Below are positions 1-8,756 of a DNA stretch of 64,000 nucleotides, piece after piece. The notes under the pieces were generated by a model that had not been told where the DNA came from, ran no database searches, and saw only the letters and a list, made by a program, of their open reading frames with translations. Position 1 is the first letter of the stretch. The number at the start of each line of letters is the position of its first letter. This DNA comes from UBA6544 sp038131165 (GTDB lineage: Bacteria > Pseudomonadota > Alphaproteobacteria > UBA8366). The DNA is taken from assembly GCA_038131165.1 (NCBI GenBank), contig JAYPOZ010000007.1, positions 13,048 through 77,047 on the forward strand. Direction: 5' to 3'. The position numbers and the translations under genes are program-made.

Positions 1-239
1 CGCGGATGCTTTACGAAGCTCTCGACCCCGGCCGAACGGGTGAACATCGCCTTCAGATTGGGGAAATCGGGCAATACGTCGAAATCCGGCCGCATGAAGG
101 CGAGGTAGTCGATCTCCGCCGGATCGCCCGCGTCGGGCCAGATGCGCAAGGGGTGGTCCGGGACCAATTCGCGGCAGACCGCATGCCACTCGCCGGCATC
201 TCCGATATGCCGGTCGAGGTTCTGAATGAGCAGGGTCAT
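1..239 (-). CDS. Glyoxylate/hydroxypyruvate reductase A-like D-2-hydroxyacid dehydrogenase (N-terminal part, runs off the window)
   Basis: Only the first 79 codons are present; the frame is open to base 1. The residues around 60-75 read FPNLKAMFTRSAGVESFV, which matches the 'LPNLKAIFSLGAGVD' stretch of the GhrA branch of D-2-hydroxyacid dehydrogenases, enzymes that reduce glyoxylate or hydroxypyruvate with NADPH in the cytosol. The Rossmann domain and the catalytic Arg/Glu/His would lie outside the window. The ATG overlaps the stop of the upstream dienelactone hydrolase as ATGA, so the two are probably co-transcribed and translationally coupled. The family call rests on a short segment. Confidence 0.7.
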   Translation of the reverse strand, partial: MTLLIQNLDRHIGDAGEWHAVCRELVPDHPLRIWPDAGDPAEIDYLAFMRPDFDVLPDFPNLKAMFTRSAGVESFVKHP

Positions 240-973
240 GAAGCGGCGACCGGGCCGAGATGCCGTCCCATGAAGGCGAGAACTTTCTCCCAGGCGTCCT
301 CGCTCGCCTCCTCGCGGTAGCGTTCCGGAATGCTGAAGGACTGGAAAGCGTGTCCCGCATTGTCGTAGCGGTGGAAGTCGTGCGGCACCCCTGCCGCTTC
401 GAGTGCCGCCTCGTAATCGTTCACGTCTTCCGGCGAGGGGTTCTGGTCCTCGTTGCCAAAATAGCCCGCGACCGGGCATTTGATGTTGCCGGCAAGTTCG
501 ATCGCCGGTGGCGTGCCCGGCCCCATCGGCAGCTTGATGCGCCCGCCGTAGAACACCGCGCAGGCCTTCAGCTTCGGATTGTGGCAAGCGCCGAGCCAGG
601 CGACCCGCCCGCCCCAGCAATGGCCGAGAATGCCGATGCGCTCGCCGTCGACGCTGTCCTGCGCCGCCAAATGGTCGAAGGTCGCCTGAAGGTCGAGCGT
701 CGTCCAGTCGTCGCGGAATGCGTCGCGCTTGATCTGGATGTCGTCGGACTTGTCCCACCAGTGGAAGATGAACGGGACCGCGACCGCGAAACCGGCCTCC
801 GCATAGCGCTTCGCCTGTTCCGTCGTAATGGTATCGTTCTCCAGCCCGGTATGGCCGACCGGAATGTGCTGCGCCTGGATGAGTCCCGGGTGCGGCCCCG
901 GCCCGTCCGGCAAATACATGAAGATTTCCATCGGACTGCCGTTGACGGTCACGGTATCGATGCGGTGTTGCAT
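236..973 (-). CDS. Dienelactone hydrolase family protein
   Basis: This 245-residue cytosolic alpha/beta hydrolase has the length usual for the dienelactone hydrolase family. The Cys-Asp-His triad is visible: Cys119 in the nucleophile elbow GHCWGG, Asp176 in GNEDQNP and His208 in NAGHAF. Family members open lactone rings such as dienelactone in chlorocatechol degradation, but many act on unknown esters or lactones. No aromatic ring-cleavage genes lie nearby, so the substrate is open. The gene is followed with an ATGA overlap by a hydroxyacid reductase, suggesting that a hydroxy acid released by the hydrolase could be the next substrate; that link is inference. Confidence 0.88.
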   Translation of the reverse strand: MQHRIDTVTVNGSPMEIFMYLPDGPGPHPGLIQAQHIPVGHTGLENDTITTEQAKRYAEAGFAVAVPFIFHWWDKSDDIQIKRDAFRDDWTTLDLQATFDHLAAQDSVDGERIGILGHCWGGRVAWLGACHNPKLKACAVFYGGRIKLPMGPGTPPAIELAGNIKCPVAGYFGNEDQNPSPEDVNDYEAALEAAGVPHDFHRYDNAGHAFQSFSIPERYREEASEDAWEKVLAFMGRHLGPVAAS

Positions 974-1113
974 GCGCGTTGTCCTCCCCTGAGAGCTGTG
1001 CGGGCGTCTGGCCCGGTTTCGGGAACTATATCACCGGGGCGGAAAGCCGAAAGCGGGAATGGCGGTCCGCGGCGGGACTCGGGTCCGACTTTTGCCGCCG
1101 CATCCCGAGGCAG

Positions 1114-1566
1114 CTAAATCAGCCCGCGCGCCGCGCCGGCCTCGAAGACCACGGCGCGCTTGATGTCGAGCAGCGGGGTGCCGTCGAGGCAGTCCATGCC
1201 GCGGACGTCGACTTCGTTGGCGCGCACCTCTATGACGGGCACGACGATGGCGGCGATCGGGTTCGGGCGGTTGGGGGTGCGGAGCGCGAAGACGCCGACT
1301 TCCGGGCGATCCGGCCGTGCTGGACGGCGCAGCCAGTCGCGCCGTGCCCGATCGAGCCAATAGAGCACGAGCACGTGGCTCTCCTGCTCCAGTCCCAACA
1401 GCCCGTCCGCATAGGCGGGATCGAGCGCCAAGGTGCACAAAGCCGGATTGTCGTGCACGGTCCTGGGGCAGTCCTGCAGGCGTTTGTAGGGCGTGCGGAC
1501 CGCGCCGATGATCGTGCAATCGACGGTGCGGAGCGGCCGATCTGCGTCTAAGTCGGATGCCGGCAT
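1114..1566 (-). CDS. TsaA/TrmO-like tRNA (t6A37) N6-methyltransferase family protein
   Basis: This 150-residue protein carries the TsaA-domain signature: an N-terminal IGAVRTPY strand, a central RTPNRPNPIA motif and a downstream GMDCLDGTPLLDIK. In E. coli TrmO this beta-barrel domain uses S-adenosylmethionine to methylate t6A at position 37 of threonine tRNAs. It is much shorter than the E. coli protein (about 235 residues) and lacks the C-terminal domain; short versions are common, so activity is uncertain. It begins 30 bp after the stop of the molybdenum hydroxylase gene on the same strand. The functional link to that neighbour is unclear. Confidence 0.75.
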   Translation of the reverse strand: MPASDLDADRPLRTVDCTIIGAVRTPYKRLQDCPRTVHDNPALCTLALDPAYADGLLGLEQESHVLVLYWLDRARRDWLRRPARPDRPEVGVFALRTPNRPNPIAAIVVPVIEVRANEVDVRGMDCLDGTPLLDIKRAVVFEAGAARGLI

Positions 1567-1596
1567 ATCACATTCCCCGCAAAGGCGTCGCTTGCC

Positions 1597-3927
1597 CTAC
1601 CCCCGCGCCGCCCGGATCGCGTTCCACACCCGCTCCGGCGTCGCCGGCATGTCCAGCGTCTTTACGCCCGCCGGGCGCAGCGCGTCGACAATGGCGTTCA
1701 TCAGGGCCGGCATGGCGCCGACGCAGCCGGCCTCGCCCGCGCCCTTGATGCCCATCGGGTTGGTCGGGGTCGGCGCGTCCTCGTTCACGGCGGACTCGAA
1801 ATTCGGCACCGTGTCGGCGCGCGGCATGACGTAGTCCATGAACGAGCCGGTGACCGGCTGGCCGGAGCGGTCCCACTGCACGTCCTCGAACAAGATCTGG
1901 CCGACCCCCTGGACGATGCCGCCGTGAAGCTGGCCGTCGAGCAGGAGCGGGTTCAAGACCGTGCCGACATCGTCGACCGCGACGTAGCGGGCGATCTCCA
2001 GCACCCCGGTCTCGGGATCGACCTCGACCTCGGCGACGTGGCAGCCGTTCGGGTATGTGGGCGCGGGCGGGCGCCAGGACGCCCATTCGTTGAGCCCCAC
2101 GTCCATGCCGGGAGGGGCGGTCATGAAGTTCTGCAGCAGCTTGGCGCAGTCGACCAGGCTCACCGACCGGTCGGTGCCGGCGACGGTGAAGTGCCCGTCG
2201 GCGAACTCGATGTCGCCTTCCGCCGTCTCCAGGTGATGCGCCGCCATGCGCCGCGCCTTCTCGATCACCTTGTCGGCGGCCATCATCAGCGAGGCGCCGC
2301 CGACCCCCGAGGAGCGCGAACCGAAAGTGCCGGTTCCCGCCATGCCGTGATCGCTGTCGCCCTGCTGGTAGTGGACCTGCTCGAACTCGAGGCCGAGCCT
2401 GTCGGAGAGCATCTGGCGGAACACCGTCTCGTGGCCCTGGCCGTGGTTGTGCGTCCCCATGACGACGGTCACCGTGCCGGAGGGATCGAAGCGGATTTCC
2501 GCCCATTCGGGCCAGCCGCCCGCCGACTGCTCGATGACGTTGGAAATCCCGATGCCGCGCAGCTTGCCCCGGGCGCTCGACGCCGCGCGCCGGGCCGCGA
2601 AACCGTCGTAGTCGATCATGGCGAGCGCGGTGTCCTGGTTCTTCGCGAACTGGCCTGATTCGTACTTGAAGGCGAGGCCGGTCTGGAACGGCAGGGCCTC
2701 CTCCGGAATGTAATTGCGCCGCCGCAGTTCGGCCGGATCGATGCCGAGCTCCGCCGCCGCGGTGTCGATGGTGCGCTCCAGCACATAGGCCGCTTCCGGC
2801 CGCCCGGCGCCGCGGTAGGGGCCGATCGCCGGCGTGTTGGAGAAGACGGCGGTGACCCGCGTGTGGATCGCGGGCGTCGTGTAGGTGCCGGCCAGGGTGC
2901 CGAGATTGCCGACGCAGGGGTGGGTTCCGAACAGCGATAGGTAAGCGCCGAGATTGGCGGTCGTCAGCGCCCGGAAGGCGAGGAACTTGCCGTCCGCGTC
3001 GAGCGCCAGTTCCGTCCGCGTGATGTTGTCGCGCGCCTGATCGTCGGCGAGGAAATGCTCGGAGCGGTCGCCGGTCCATTTCACCGGCCGGCCCAGGTCC
3101 TTCGCCGCATGCAGGCACAGGATATTCTCGCAATAGGGTCCGGAGCGCATGCCGAAGGCACCGCCCATGTCGCGGCTGACGACCCGCAGACGCGACTGCG
3201 GGATGCCCAGTACCGGCTCGGCCATCGCCTGGCGCGCGGTGTGCGGGCCCTGGGTCCCGGTATAAAGGGTGTAGCGCTCCTCGAACCTGTCGTAGTCGCC
3301 GATGCAGGCGCGCGGCTCCATCGGCGCCACGGCGACTCGGGTGATGTCGATGTCGAGCCGGGCGACGTGGTGGGCCGACGCGATGGCCGCGTCGACGGCG
3401 GTCTTGTTGCCCTCTTCGTGGACGAAACAGATGTTGTCGGGCGCTTCCTCCCAGACCACGGGGGCGCCGTCGGCCAGCACTTCGGCGGTCGCCGTCACGG
3501 CGGGGCGTTCCTCGTAGTCGACGGCGACGAGTTCCGCCGCATCGCGCGCCTGGGCATGGCTCTCGGCCACCACGAAGGCGACGTAGTCGCCGACATACTG
3601 CACCCGGTCGCGGCGCAGGGGATAGTTCGGCGGGGTGAACATATTGGAGCCGTCGGCGCGCTGGCGCATCACCAGGCAAGGCAGGACGCCGTAGCCCGCC
3701 GCCTCCATGTCGGCACCGGTATAGACCGCGAGCACGCCCGGCGCCGCCAGCGCCGCCGTCGTGTCGATCGAAAGGATGCGCGCACTGGCATGGGGCGAGC
3801 GCACCACATAGCCGTAAGCCTGGCCCGGCCGGTTGAGATCGTCCGAATACTGGCCGCCGCCCCTTAGCAGGCGCGGGTCCTCCCAACGCGGTACGCCTTG
3901 TCCCACTCCGAATTTCGTCATGCTCAT
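1597..3927 (-). CDS. Xanthine dehydrogenase/CoxL-family molybdenum hydroxylase, large subunit
   Basis: This 776-residue protein has the length and layout of the molybdopterin-binding large subunit of the xanthine oxidase family: an aldehyde oxidase a/b hammerhead domain in the first about 150 residues, then the two molybdopterin domains. Seen motifs are GGAFGM (255-260), YRGAGR (371-376) and GAGEAG with Glu732 as the catalytic glutamate. The YRGAGR loop is the form II type, not the AYRCSFR loop of true form I CO dehydrogenase, so it more likely hydroxylates an aldehyde, N-heterocycle or similar compound. The FAD (CoxM) and [2Fe-2S] (CoxS) subunits are not adjacent and not elsewhere in the window, so partners must be encoded in trans. 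Confidence 0.9.
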   Translation of the reverse strand: MSMTKFGVGQGVPRWEDPRLLRGGGQYSDDLNRPGQAYGYVVRSPHASARILSIDTTAALAAPGVLAVYTGADMEAAGYGVLPCLVMRQRADGSNMFTPPNYPLRRDRVQYVGDYVAFVVAESHAQARDAAELVAVDYEERPAVTATAEVLADGAPVVWEEAPDNICFVHEEGNKTAVDAAIASAHHVARLDIDITRVAVAPMEPRACIGDYDRFEERYTLYTGTQGPHTARQAMAEPVLGIPQSRLRVVSRDMGGAFGMRSGPYCENILCLHAAKDLGRPVKWTGDRSEHFLADDQARDNITRTELALDADGKFLAFRALTTANLGAYLSLFGTHPCVGNLGTLAGTYTTPAIHTRVTAVFSNTPAIGPYRGAGRPEAAYVLERTIDTAAAELGIDPAELRRRNYIPEEALPFQTGLAFKYESGQFAKNQDTALAMIDYDGFAARRAASSARGKLRGIGISNVIEQSAGGWPEWAEIRFDPSGTVTVVMGTHNHGQGHETVFRQMLSDRLGLEFEQVHYQQGDSDHGMAGTGTFGSRSSGVGGASLMMAADKVIEKARRMAAHHLETAEGDIEFADGHFTVAGTDRSVSLVDCAKLLQNFMTAPPGMDVGLNEWASWRPPAPTYPNGCHVAEVEVDPETGVLEIARYVAVDDVGTVLNPLLLDGQLHGGIVQGVGQILFEDVQWDRSGQPVTGSFMDYVMPRADTVPNFESAVNEDAPTPTNPMGIKGAGEAGCVGAMPALMNAIVDALRPAGVKTLDMPATPERVWNAIRAARG

Positions 3928-4025
3928 CCTCGATTTCGGCGCTACGATGTATCGATGCCCAGAATTACCCCATATCGCCCCGCCGGCAAAGCCCGCGCGG
4001 CGGCCCGCCGACGACAGGACCGGTC

Positions 4026-5072
4026 ATGGATCTGATCCCGACGCTGCCGCTCGCGGCGAACGCCGTATTGTTCGCGGCGCTCGCGGCGGCGATCTGGGTT
4101 GCCGGGACCCGGCTCTCGCTCCTGGCGGACGCGATCGGCGACAAGACCGGGGTCGGGCAGGCGATCATGGGATTGATTTTCCTCGCCGCGATCACCGAAC
4201 TGCCGGAGCTGGTGACCACCGCCGCTGCCGCCCTCAAGGGCAACGCGGCGCTGGCGCTCAACAATATGTTCGGCGGCATCGCCATGCAGACGGCGATCCT
4301 TGCGGTCGCCGATGCCTCGGTCCTGCACGTCACCCTGACGTCGTTCCCGCGCAAGTCGACGCCGGTCCTGGAGGCGGCGCTATTGATCCTGCTGCTGGCG
4401 GCGATCCTCGCGGTCTCGGCGGTCGGCGATGTGGCGCTGGTCGGCTGGGTCGGCGCCGGAGTCGTGCTCTTCGCCGTGCTCTATGGCGCGGCGATCGCCG
4501 TGCTCGACCGCTACGACACGGCCCATCCGTGGCGCCCCATCGACCTTCCGGGCACGGACGAGACCGTGATACCGGCGAGCGAGAAGGGCCTGCGGGCGCG
4601 GCGCCTGCGGATTCTGGCGGCCGAATCCTGCGCCGTCGCCGTGGTGATCCTCGTCTGCGGCGTGACCCTGGTCGAGGTGTGTGAGGATTTGGCGGCGCAG
4701 ACGGGGCTCGGCAGCAGTTTCATCGGCGCAACGCTGCTGGCGACGACGACGTCGCTGCCGGAGCTCAGCACCACCATCGCCGCCGCGCGGATGGGCGCCT
4801 ATACGATGGCGATCTCGAACATCTTCGGCAGCAATATGATCATGGTGCTGGTGTTGTTCCCGGCGGACATCTTCTACCGCGACGGTTTGATCCTGGACGA
4901 GATCGACGGCACGGCGCGGCTCGCCCTGATCGCGGGGATCCTCGTCACCGCGATCTACATGATTGGCCTGCTGGTGCGCCGCAAACCGCGCGTGCTCGGC
5001 ATCGGTCCCGATTCCCTCCTGGTGCTGATCGTCTACGCGGCCTCCGTATGGGGGTTCTATCAGATGCGGTAA
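4026..5072 (+). CDS. Sodium/calcium exchanger family (CaCA) membrane protein
   Basis: This 348-residue protein is almost entirely hydrophobic, with about ten membrane segments arranged as two inverted halves joined by a polar linker near residues 165-195. Each half carries an alpha-repeat: around residues 48-80 (ITELPELVTTAAAA and NNMFGG) and around 238-275 (TTTSLPELSTTIAAA and SNIFGSNM). The acidic TELPE/TSLPE residues bind the transported ion in this superfamily. It is expected to exchange Ca2+ or another cation against Na+ or H+ across the inner membrane. It is divergent from the molybdenum hydroxylase gene and stands alone. The exchanged ions cannot be told from sequence. Confidence 0.88.
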   Translation: MDLIPTLPLAANAVLFAALAAAIWVAGTRLSLLADAIGDKTGVGQAIMGLIFLAAITELPELVTTAAAALKGNAALALNNMFGGIAMQTAILAVADASVLHVTLTSFPRKSTPVLEAALLILLLAAILAVSAVGDVALVGWVGAGVVLFAVLYGAAIAVLDRYDTAHPWRPIDLPGTDETVIPASEKGLRARRLRILAAESCAVAVVILVCGVTLVEVCEDLAAQTGLGSSFIGATLLATTTSLPELSTTIAAARMGAYTMAISNIFGSNMIMVLVLFPADIFYRDGLILDEIDGTARLALIAGILVTAIYMIGLLVRRKPRVLGIGPDSLLVLIVYAASVWGFYQMR

Positions 5073-5076
5073 CGCT

Positions 5077-5706
5077 CTAGGCCTTCGCGCTTGGCCGGGC
5101 GCTTACCGCGGCGTACCAGCGCTTCAGGTTGGTCTGGTCGTCCTGCGGGGTCACCTTTACCCAGCCGGCGAAATCGACGGTCACCAGCGCGGTGATATCG
5201 GCCACCGAATAACTATCGCCGGCGATGTATTCGCTCTCGCCGAGACGCGTGTCGAGATCGGCGAAGAAATGACCGAGGCGCTTCTTCCCGCGTTCCGCCA
5301 GTTCCGGAATCTGCTCGTAATCGTGCGGGCCCGTCAGCGCGCGGCCTTTCATCCCCTTGGCGTAGTTGCGCAGCGCTTCCGAGCCCGCCATGAAGCCGTC
5401 GACCTCCATGTGATGGTTCCACATTTCGATTACCGCCTTCTCCTTCGGATCGCGGCCCATCAGCGGCGGTTCCGGATAGGCTTCTTCCAAATAGCGGCAG
5501 CAGGCGCCGATCTCGCTGATGCAGGTCCCGTCGTCGAGTTCCAGCACCGGCACCGTCAACCAGGGATTCTTGGCCATGAAATCGGGATTCATTTGCTCCT
5601 TGTTCATCAGGTCGACCTGGACCGTCTCGATCTCAAGGCCCTTTTCGGCGATGAAAATACGAACACGGCGCGGGCTCGGCGCCGGTGTGCAATCATAGAA
5701 TTTCAT
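5077..5706 (-). CDS. Glutathione S-transferase family protein
   Basis: This 209-residue protein begins with a thioredoxin-fold GST domain. MKFYDCTPAPSPRRVRIFIA places a Ser-Pro turn at the glutathione site, followed by NPWLTVPVLELDDG with the conserved cis-Pro and ISEIGACCRYLEE with the Glu/Ser-type glutathione-binding loop. An all-helical C-terminal domain ends in AVSARPSA. The start was set at base 5706 because homologs begin directly with the first beta strand; the upstream extension of the frame runs through a dispersed palindrome and is not likely coding. The protein would conjugate or use glutathione in the cytosol. The stop lies 4 bp from the convergent exchanger gene. Confidence 0.88.
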   Translation of the reverse strand: MKFYDCTPAPSPRRVRIFIAEKGLEIETVQVDLMNKEQMNPDFMAKNPWLTVPVLELDDGTCISEIGACCRYLEEAYPEPPLMGRDPKEKAVIEMWNHHMEVDGFMAGSEALRNYAKGMKGRALTGPHDYEQIPELAERGKKRLGHFFADLDTRLGESEYIAGDSYSVADITALVTVDFAGWVKVTPQDDQTNLKRWYAAVSARPSAKA

Positions 5707-5773
5707 GGCTTCGTCCTTTCGGGTGTCCGTTGGGGAGCAATGTGGGCGAATCTTTTCCGACAACCAGCCACCC

Positions 5774-5840
5774 TTCCCGCGAAGGCGGGAATCGAGACGA
5801 TACAACACACATACTGGATCCCTGCTTTCGTGGGGATGAC
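5774..5840. repeat. Dispersed inverted repeat, copy 1
   Basis: Two GC-rich arms face each other: TTCCCGCGAAGGCGGGAA at one side and TGGATCCCTGCTTTCGTGGG at the other, each itself a small palindrome. The same kind of element recurs at 8668-8741. Elements with 'CCCGCxxxGGCGGG' arms are scattered between genes in many GC-rich alphaproteobacteria. This copy lies between a glutathione transferase start and a molybdoenzyme start. Confidence 0.75.
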
Positions 5841-5914
5841 GGAGAACCCTGTCCCCCATTGCGGCCCGCTGCGCGAACGTCCAGTATTCCGTGACGGACA
5901 GTCGGGGGAGCGCC

Positions 5915-8656
5915 ATGAGCGGCGGCGAGAAGAAGCAGGTTCCGGTCTATTGCTATCAGTGCGTCTCGGGTCCCGACCTGATGCGGGTCGAGGTCGAGGA
6001 CGGAGTCGCGACGCGGATCGAATCGAATTACGGCATTTCGGGCGAACATCCGGGCGGCGGGCGCGTCTGCGTCAAGGCCTACGGGTTGATCCAAAAGACC
6101 TACAATCCGCACCGCGTGCGGCAGCCGATGAAGCGAACCAATCCTCGGAAGGGCCGGGCGCACGATCCGGGCTTCGAGCCGATCTCCTGGGACGAAGCCT
6201 ATAAGATCATCGGCGGCAAGTTCCGCGAAGTGCGGGCGAAGGGTTTGGTCGACGAATCGGGCTTTCCGCGCCTGGCCGCCAGTTTCGGCGGTGGCGGCAC
6301 GCCGACCCAGTATATGGGGACCTTCCCGGCCTTCCTCGCCGCCTGGGGCCCGGCGGACCTCGGCTACGGTGCGGGGCAGGGCGTAAAATGCTATCACTCG
6401 GAGCACGTCTACGGCGAACTCTGGCACCGCGCCTTCATCGTCTCCCCCGATACGCCGCGCACCAACTACGTAATCAATTGCGGCAACAATATCGAGGCGT
6501 CGGGCGGGGTCGTCGGGATCTGGCGCGAGGCCGATGCGCGCACCGAAGGCACCAAGCGCATCCAGGTGGAGCCGCATCTCTCGATCACCGGGGCGGTCTC
6601 GGCCGAGTGGGTACCGATCAAGCCGAAGACCGACGCCGCCTTCCTGTTCGGCCTTATGCACCGCATCATTTGCGAGCGGGACATCGGCGAGACCTGTGAT
6701 CTGCCATACCTGAAGGCGCGCTCTAATTCGCCCTATCTGGTCGGCCCGAACGGCTATTTCCTCCGCGATCCGGAAACGGAAAAGCCGCTGATCTGGGACG
6801 CGTCGGACGGTACCGCGAAACCCTACGACGGGGAGATCGGCGACGCGGCGCTGACCGGCGTCTACCGGGTCCGTGGTATTGAAAGCGGTCTCGACGCCCA
6901 AGTCTGGCGCCACGACGAGGTCGAGGCCAAACCCTCCTTCCAGCTCCTGCTCGATCACATGGCGGGCTATACGCCGGAATGGGCGGCGGGGGAATGCGAC
7001 ATCCCGGCCGACACCATTCGGCGCATCGCCGACGAGTACGTGGCCCATGCCTGTATCGGCGAGACGGTGGAGATCGACGGCCGCACCCTGCCGCACCGGC
7101 CGGTCGCGGTGATGCTGGGCAAGACCGTCAACAGCGGCTGGGGCGGCTATCACGTCTGCTGGGCGCGGACGATGCTGGCGGTGCTGGTGGGCGCGCTCGA
7201 AGTCCCGGGCGGCACGCTCGGCACCATCGTCAAATTGGTACGCCCGTCGGCGAGCCGCACCGGTTCCTGCATCCCCGGCGTCGACGGCTTCATGAAGTAC
7301 GAGTTCAACGACACCTCGGCCAATGGCTGGCGCAAGTCCCCCTCGATCCGGAACGCCTTCGATACCTTGGTGCCGATCGCTTCCAACTCGCCGTGGTCGC
7401 CCGCATTGGGGCCGGCGCATCTGCCTTGGCTGTTCATGAAGGACCCGCCCAAGGGGATGCCGAAGCAGACCCGGCCGGACATCTGGTTCTGCTACCGCAC
7501 CAACCCGGCGATCTCCTCGTGGAACGCGCCGGAGGTGGCCGAGCGGGTTGCCGAATTCCCCTTCACCGTCGCCTTCGCCTATACGATGGACGAGACCAAC
7601 CATATGGCGGACATCCTGCTGCCGGACGCGACGGACCTGGAGAGCCTGCAGCTGATCCGCATCGGCGCCACCAAGTTCTTCGAGAACTTTTGGCGTCACG
7701 AGGGCTGGGCCATCCGTCAGCCCGCCGTCGACCCGGTGGTCGATTGCCGCGACATGACCGACATCGCGACCGCGCTGGCCAAGGAAGCGGGAATCCTGGA
7801 GGCCTATAACGAGGCGATCAACCGGGGGGGCGCCGGCATCGGCCTGGCGCGGAAGGGCTATGACTATGCGCTCGATCCGGCCCGGGCGCACGACCGGGAT
7901 ACCATCTGGGACGCGGTCTGCAAGGCGGCGAGCCACGAGGCGTCGGACGGGGCCGAGGTTCGCGATCTCGACTGGTTCAAAGAGAACGGCTACATGCTGA
8001 CCGATTTCCCCGAGCTCGACTGGTATCTCCATCCCCGCATGGAGGACCAGAACCTGCGCTTCGAGATGCCCTATCAGGAACGCATGACCCGGCATGGCCG
8101 CGAGTTGGCCAACCGACTGAAGGAGAGCGGGATCGACTGGTGGGAGGCTCAGCTCGACGAATACGCCTTCATGCCCGTCTACGAGCGGTTTCCGGATATC
8201 TGGACGAATTACGCGAAGGAATACGACCGCGACCCGGACGCGTTCCCCTTCTGGGCGCTGACCGCGCGGTCCATGCAATACAGCTGGGGCGCCAATGTCG
8301 GCATTCCGGTGATCAACGAGGTCGCCAACAACATCGCGGGACACAAGGGCGTCGTCCTCAACCGCACCCGGGCGAAGGCACTCGGCATCCGCGAGGGCGA
8401 CCGGGTGATCCTCGAATCCGTCTCCGGGCGCACCGAAGGCAACGCGGTGCTGCGCGAGGGCATCCGCCCGGATACGGTGTTGATGATCGGCCAGTTCGAC
8501 CACTGGAAGACGCCCTTCGCCAAGGACCTGGACCTGCCGAGCCTCAACTCCCTGACCGACCTGTCGCTGAAGCTAACGGATTCGACCGGCAGCGGCGCCG
8601 ACATCATGCGGGTCAAGGTCACGCGGGCGGAAGACTGGCGGGAGGCGGCGGAATGA
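5915..8656 (+). CDS. DMSO-reductase superfamily molybdopterin oxidoreductase, catalytic subunit
   Basis: This 913-residue protein has the domain order of bis-MGD enzymes: an N-terminal Fe-S segment (Cys13, Cys16, Cys52), central molybdopterin domains and a C-terminal dinucleotide-binding domain. Pro20 stands where a fourth cluster cysteine usually sits. Cys159 (in KCYHSEH) is a candidate molybdenum ligand. There is no Tat signal, so the enzyme should face the cytoplasm. The start at 5915 has GGGGGAG just upstream; the longer frame lacks this. It is followed by a fused Fe-S/membrane partner. The absence of a Tat signal and the CoA-transferase downstream suggest a CoA-thioester oxidoreductase of the PadB (phenylacetyl-CoA:acceptor) type, but this is a hypothesis. 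Confidence 0.88.
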   Translation: MSGGEKKQVPVYCYQCVSGPDLMRVEVEDGVATRIESNYGISGEHPGGGRVCVKAYGLIQKTYNPHRVRQPMKRTNPRKGRAHDPGFEPISWDEAYKIIGGKFREVRAKGLVDESGFPRLAASFGGGGTPTQYMGTFPAFLAAWGPADLGYGAGQGVKCYHSEHVYGELWHRAFIVSPDTPRTNYVINCGNNIEASGGVVGIWREADARTEGTKRIQVEPHLSITGAVSAEWVPIKPKTDAAFLFGLMHRIICERDIGETCDLPYLKARSNSPYLVGPNGYFLRDPETEKPLIWDASDGTAKPYDGEIGDAALTGVYRVRGIESGLDAQVWRHDEVEAKPSFQLLLDHMAGYTPEWAAGECDIPADTIRRIADEYVAHACIGETVEIDGRTLPHRPVAVMLGKTVNSGWGGYHVCWARTMLAVLVGALEVPGGTLGTIVKLVRPSASRTGSCIPGVDGFMKYEFNDTSANGWRKSPSIRNAFDTLVPIASNSPWSPALGPAHLPWLFMKDPPKGMPKQTRPDIWFCYRTNPAISSWNAPEVAERVAEFPFTVAFAYTMDETNHMADILLPDATDLESLQLIRIGATKFFENFWRHEGWAIRQPAVDPVVDCRDMTDIATALAKEAGILEAYNEAINRGGAGIGLARKGYDYALDPARAHDRDTIWDAVCKAASHEASDGAEVRDLDWFKENGYMLTDFPELDWYLHPRMEDQNLRFEMPYQERMTRHGRELANRLKESGIDWWEAQLDEYAFMPVYERFPDIWTNYAKEYDRDPDAFPFWALTARSMQYSWGANVGIPVINEVANNIAGHKGVVLNRTRAKALGIREGDRVILESVSGRTEGNAVLREGIRPDTVLMIGQFDHWKTPFAKDLDLPSLNSLTDLSLKLTDSTGSGADIMRVKVTRAEDWREAAE

Positions 8657-8667
8657 TCCGTGCTGAT

Positions 8668-8741
8668 CGTCATTCTCGCGCAGGCGGGAATCCAGCTCAT
8701 TCACAAAGCATTCCGGATTCCCGCCTGCGCGGGAATGATGG
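8668..8741. repeat. Dispersed inverted repeat, copy 2
   Basis: The arms CATTCTCGCGCAGGCGGGAA and TTCCCGCCTGCGCGGGAATG are near-perfect inverted copies separated by about 26 bp. The element sits in the 100-bp gap between the two genes of one molybdoenzyme, so its RNA form would be a long hairpin between them, and the second gene's ribosome site lies immediately after it. It shares its core with the copy at 5774-5840. Confidence 0.85.
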
Positions 8742-8756
8742 CGGCGAGTCGACACC

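Noticed and set aside
1568..3886. Open frame of about 770 codons in another frame of the same strand as the molybdenum hydroxylase
   Set aside because: It is Arg/Gly-rich shadow reading; the overlapping frame carries all the family motifs.
5693..8503. Open frame of over 900 codons on the minus strand across the molybdoenzyme gene
   Set aside because: It is a GC-rich shadow of the plus-strand gene, which has intact motifs and a ribosome site; the antisense product matches no family.
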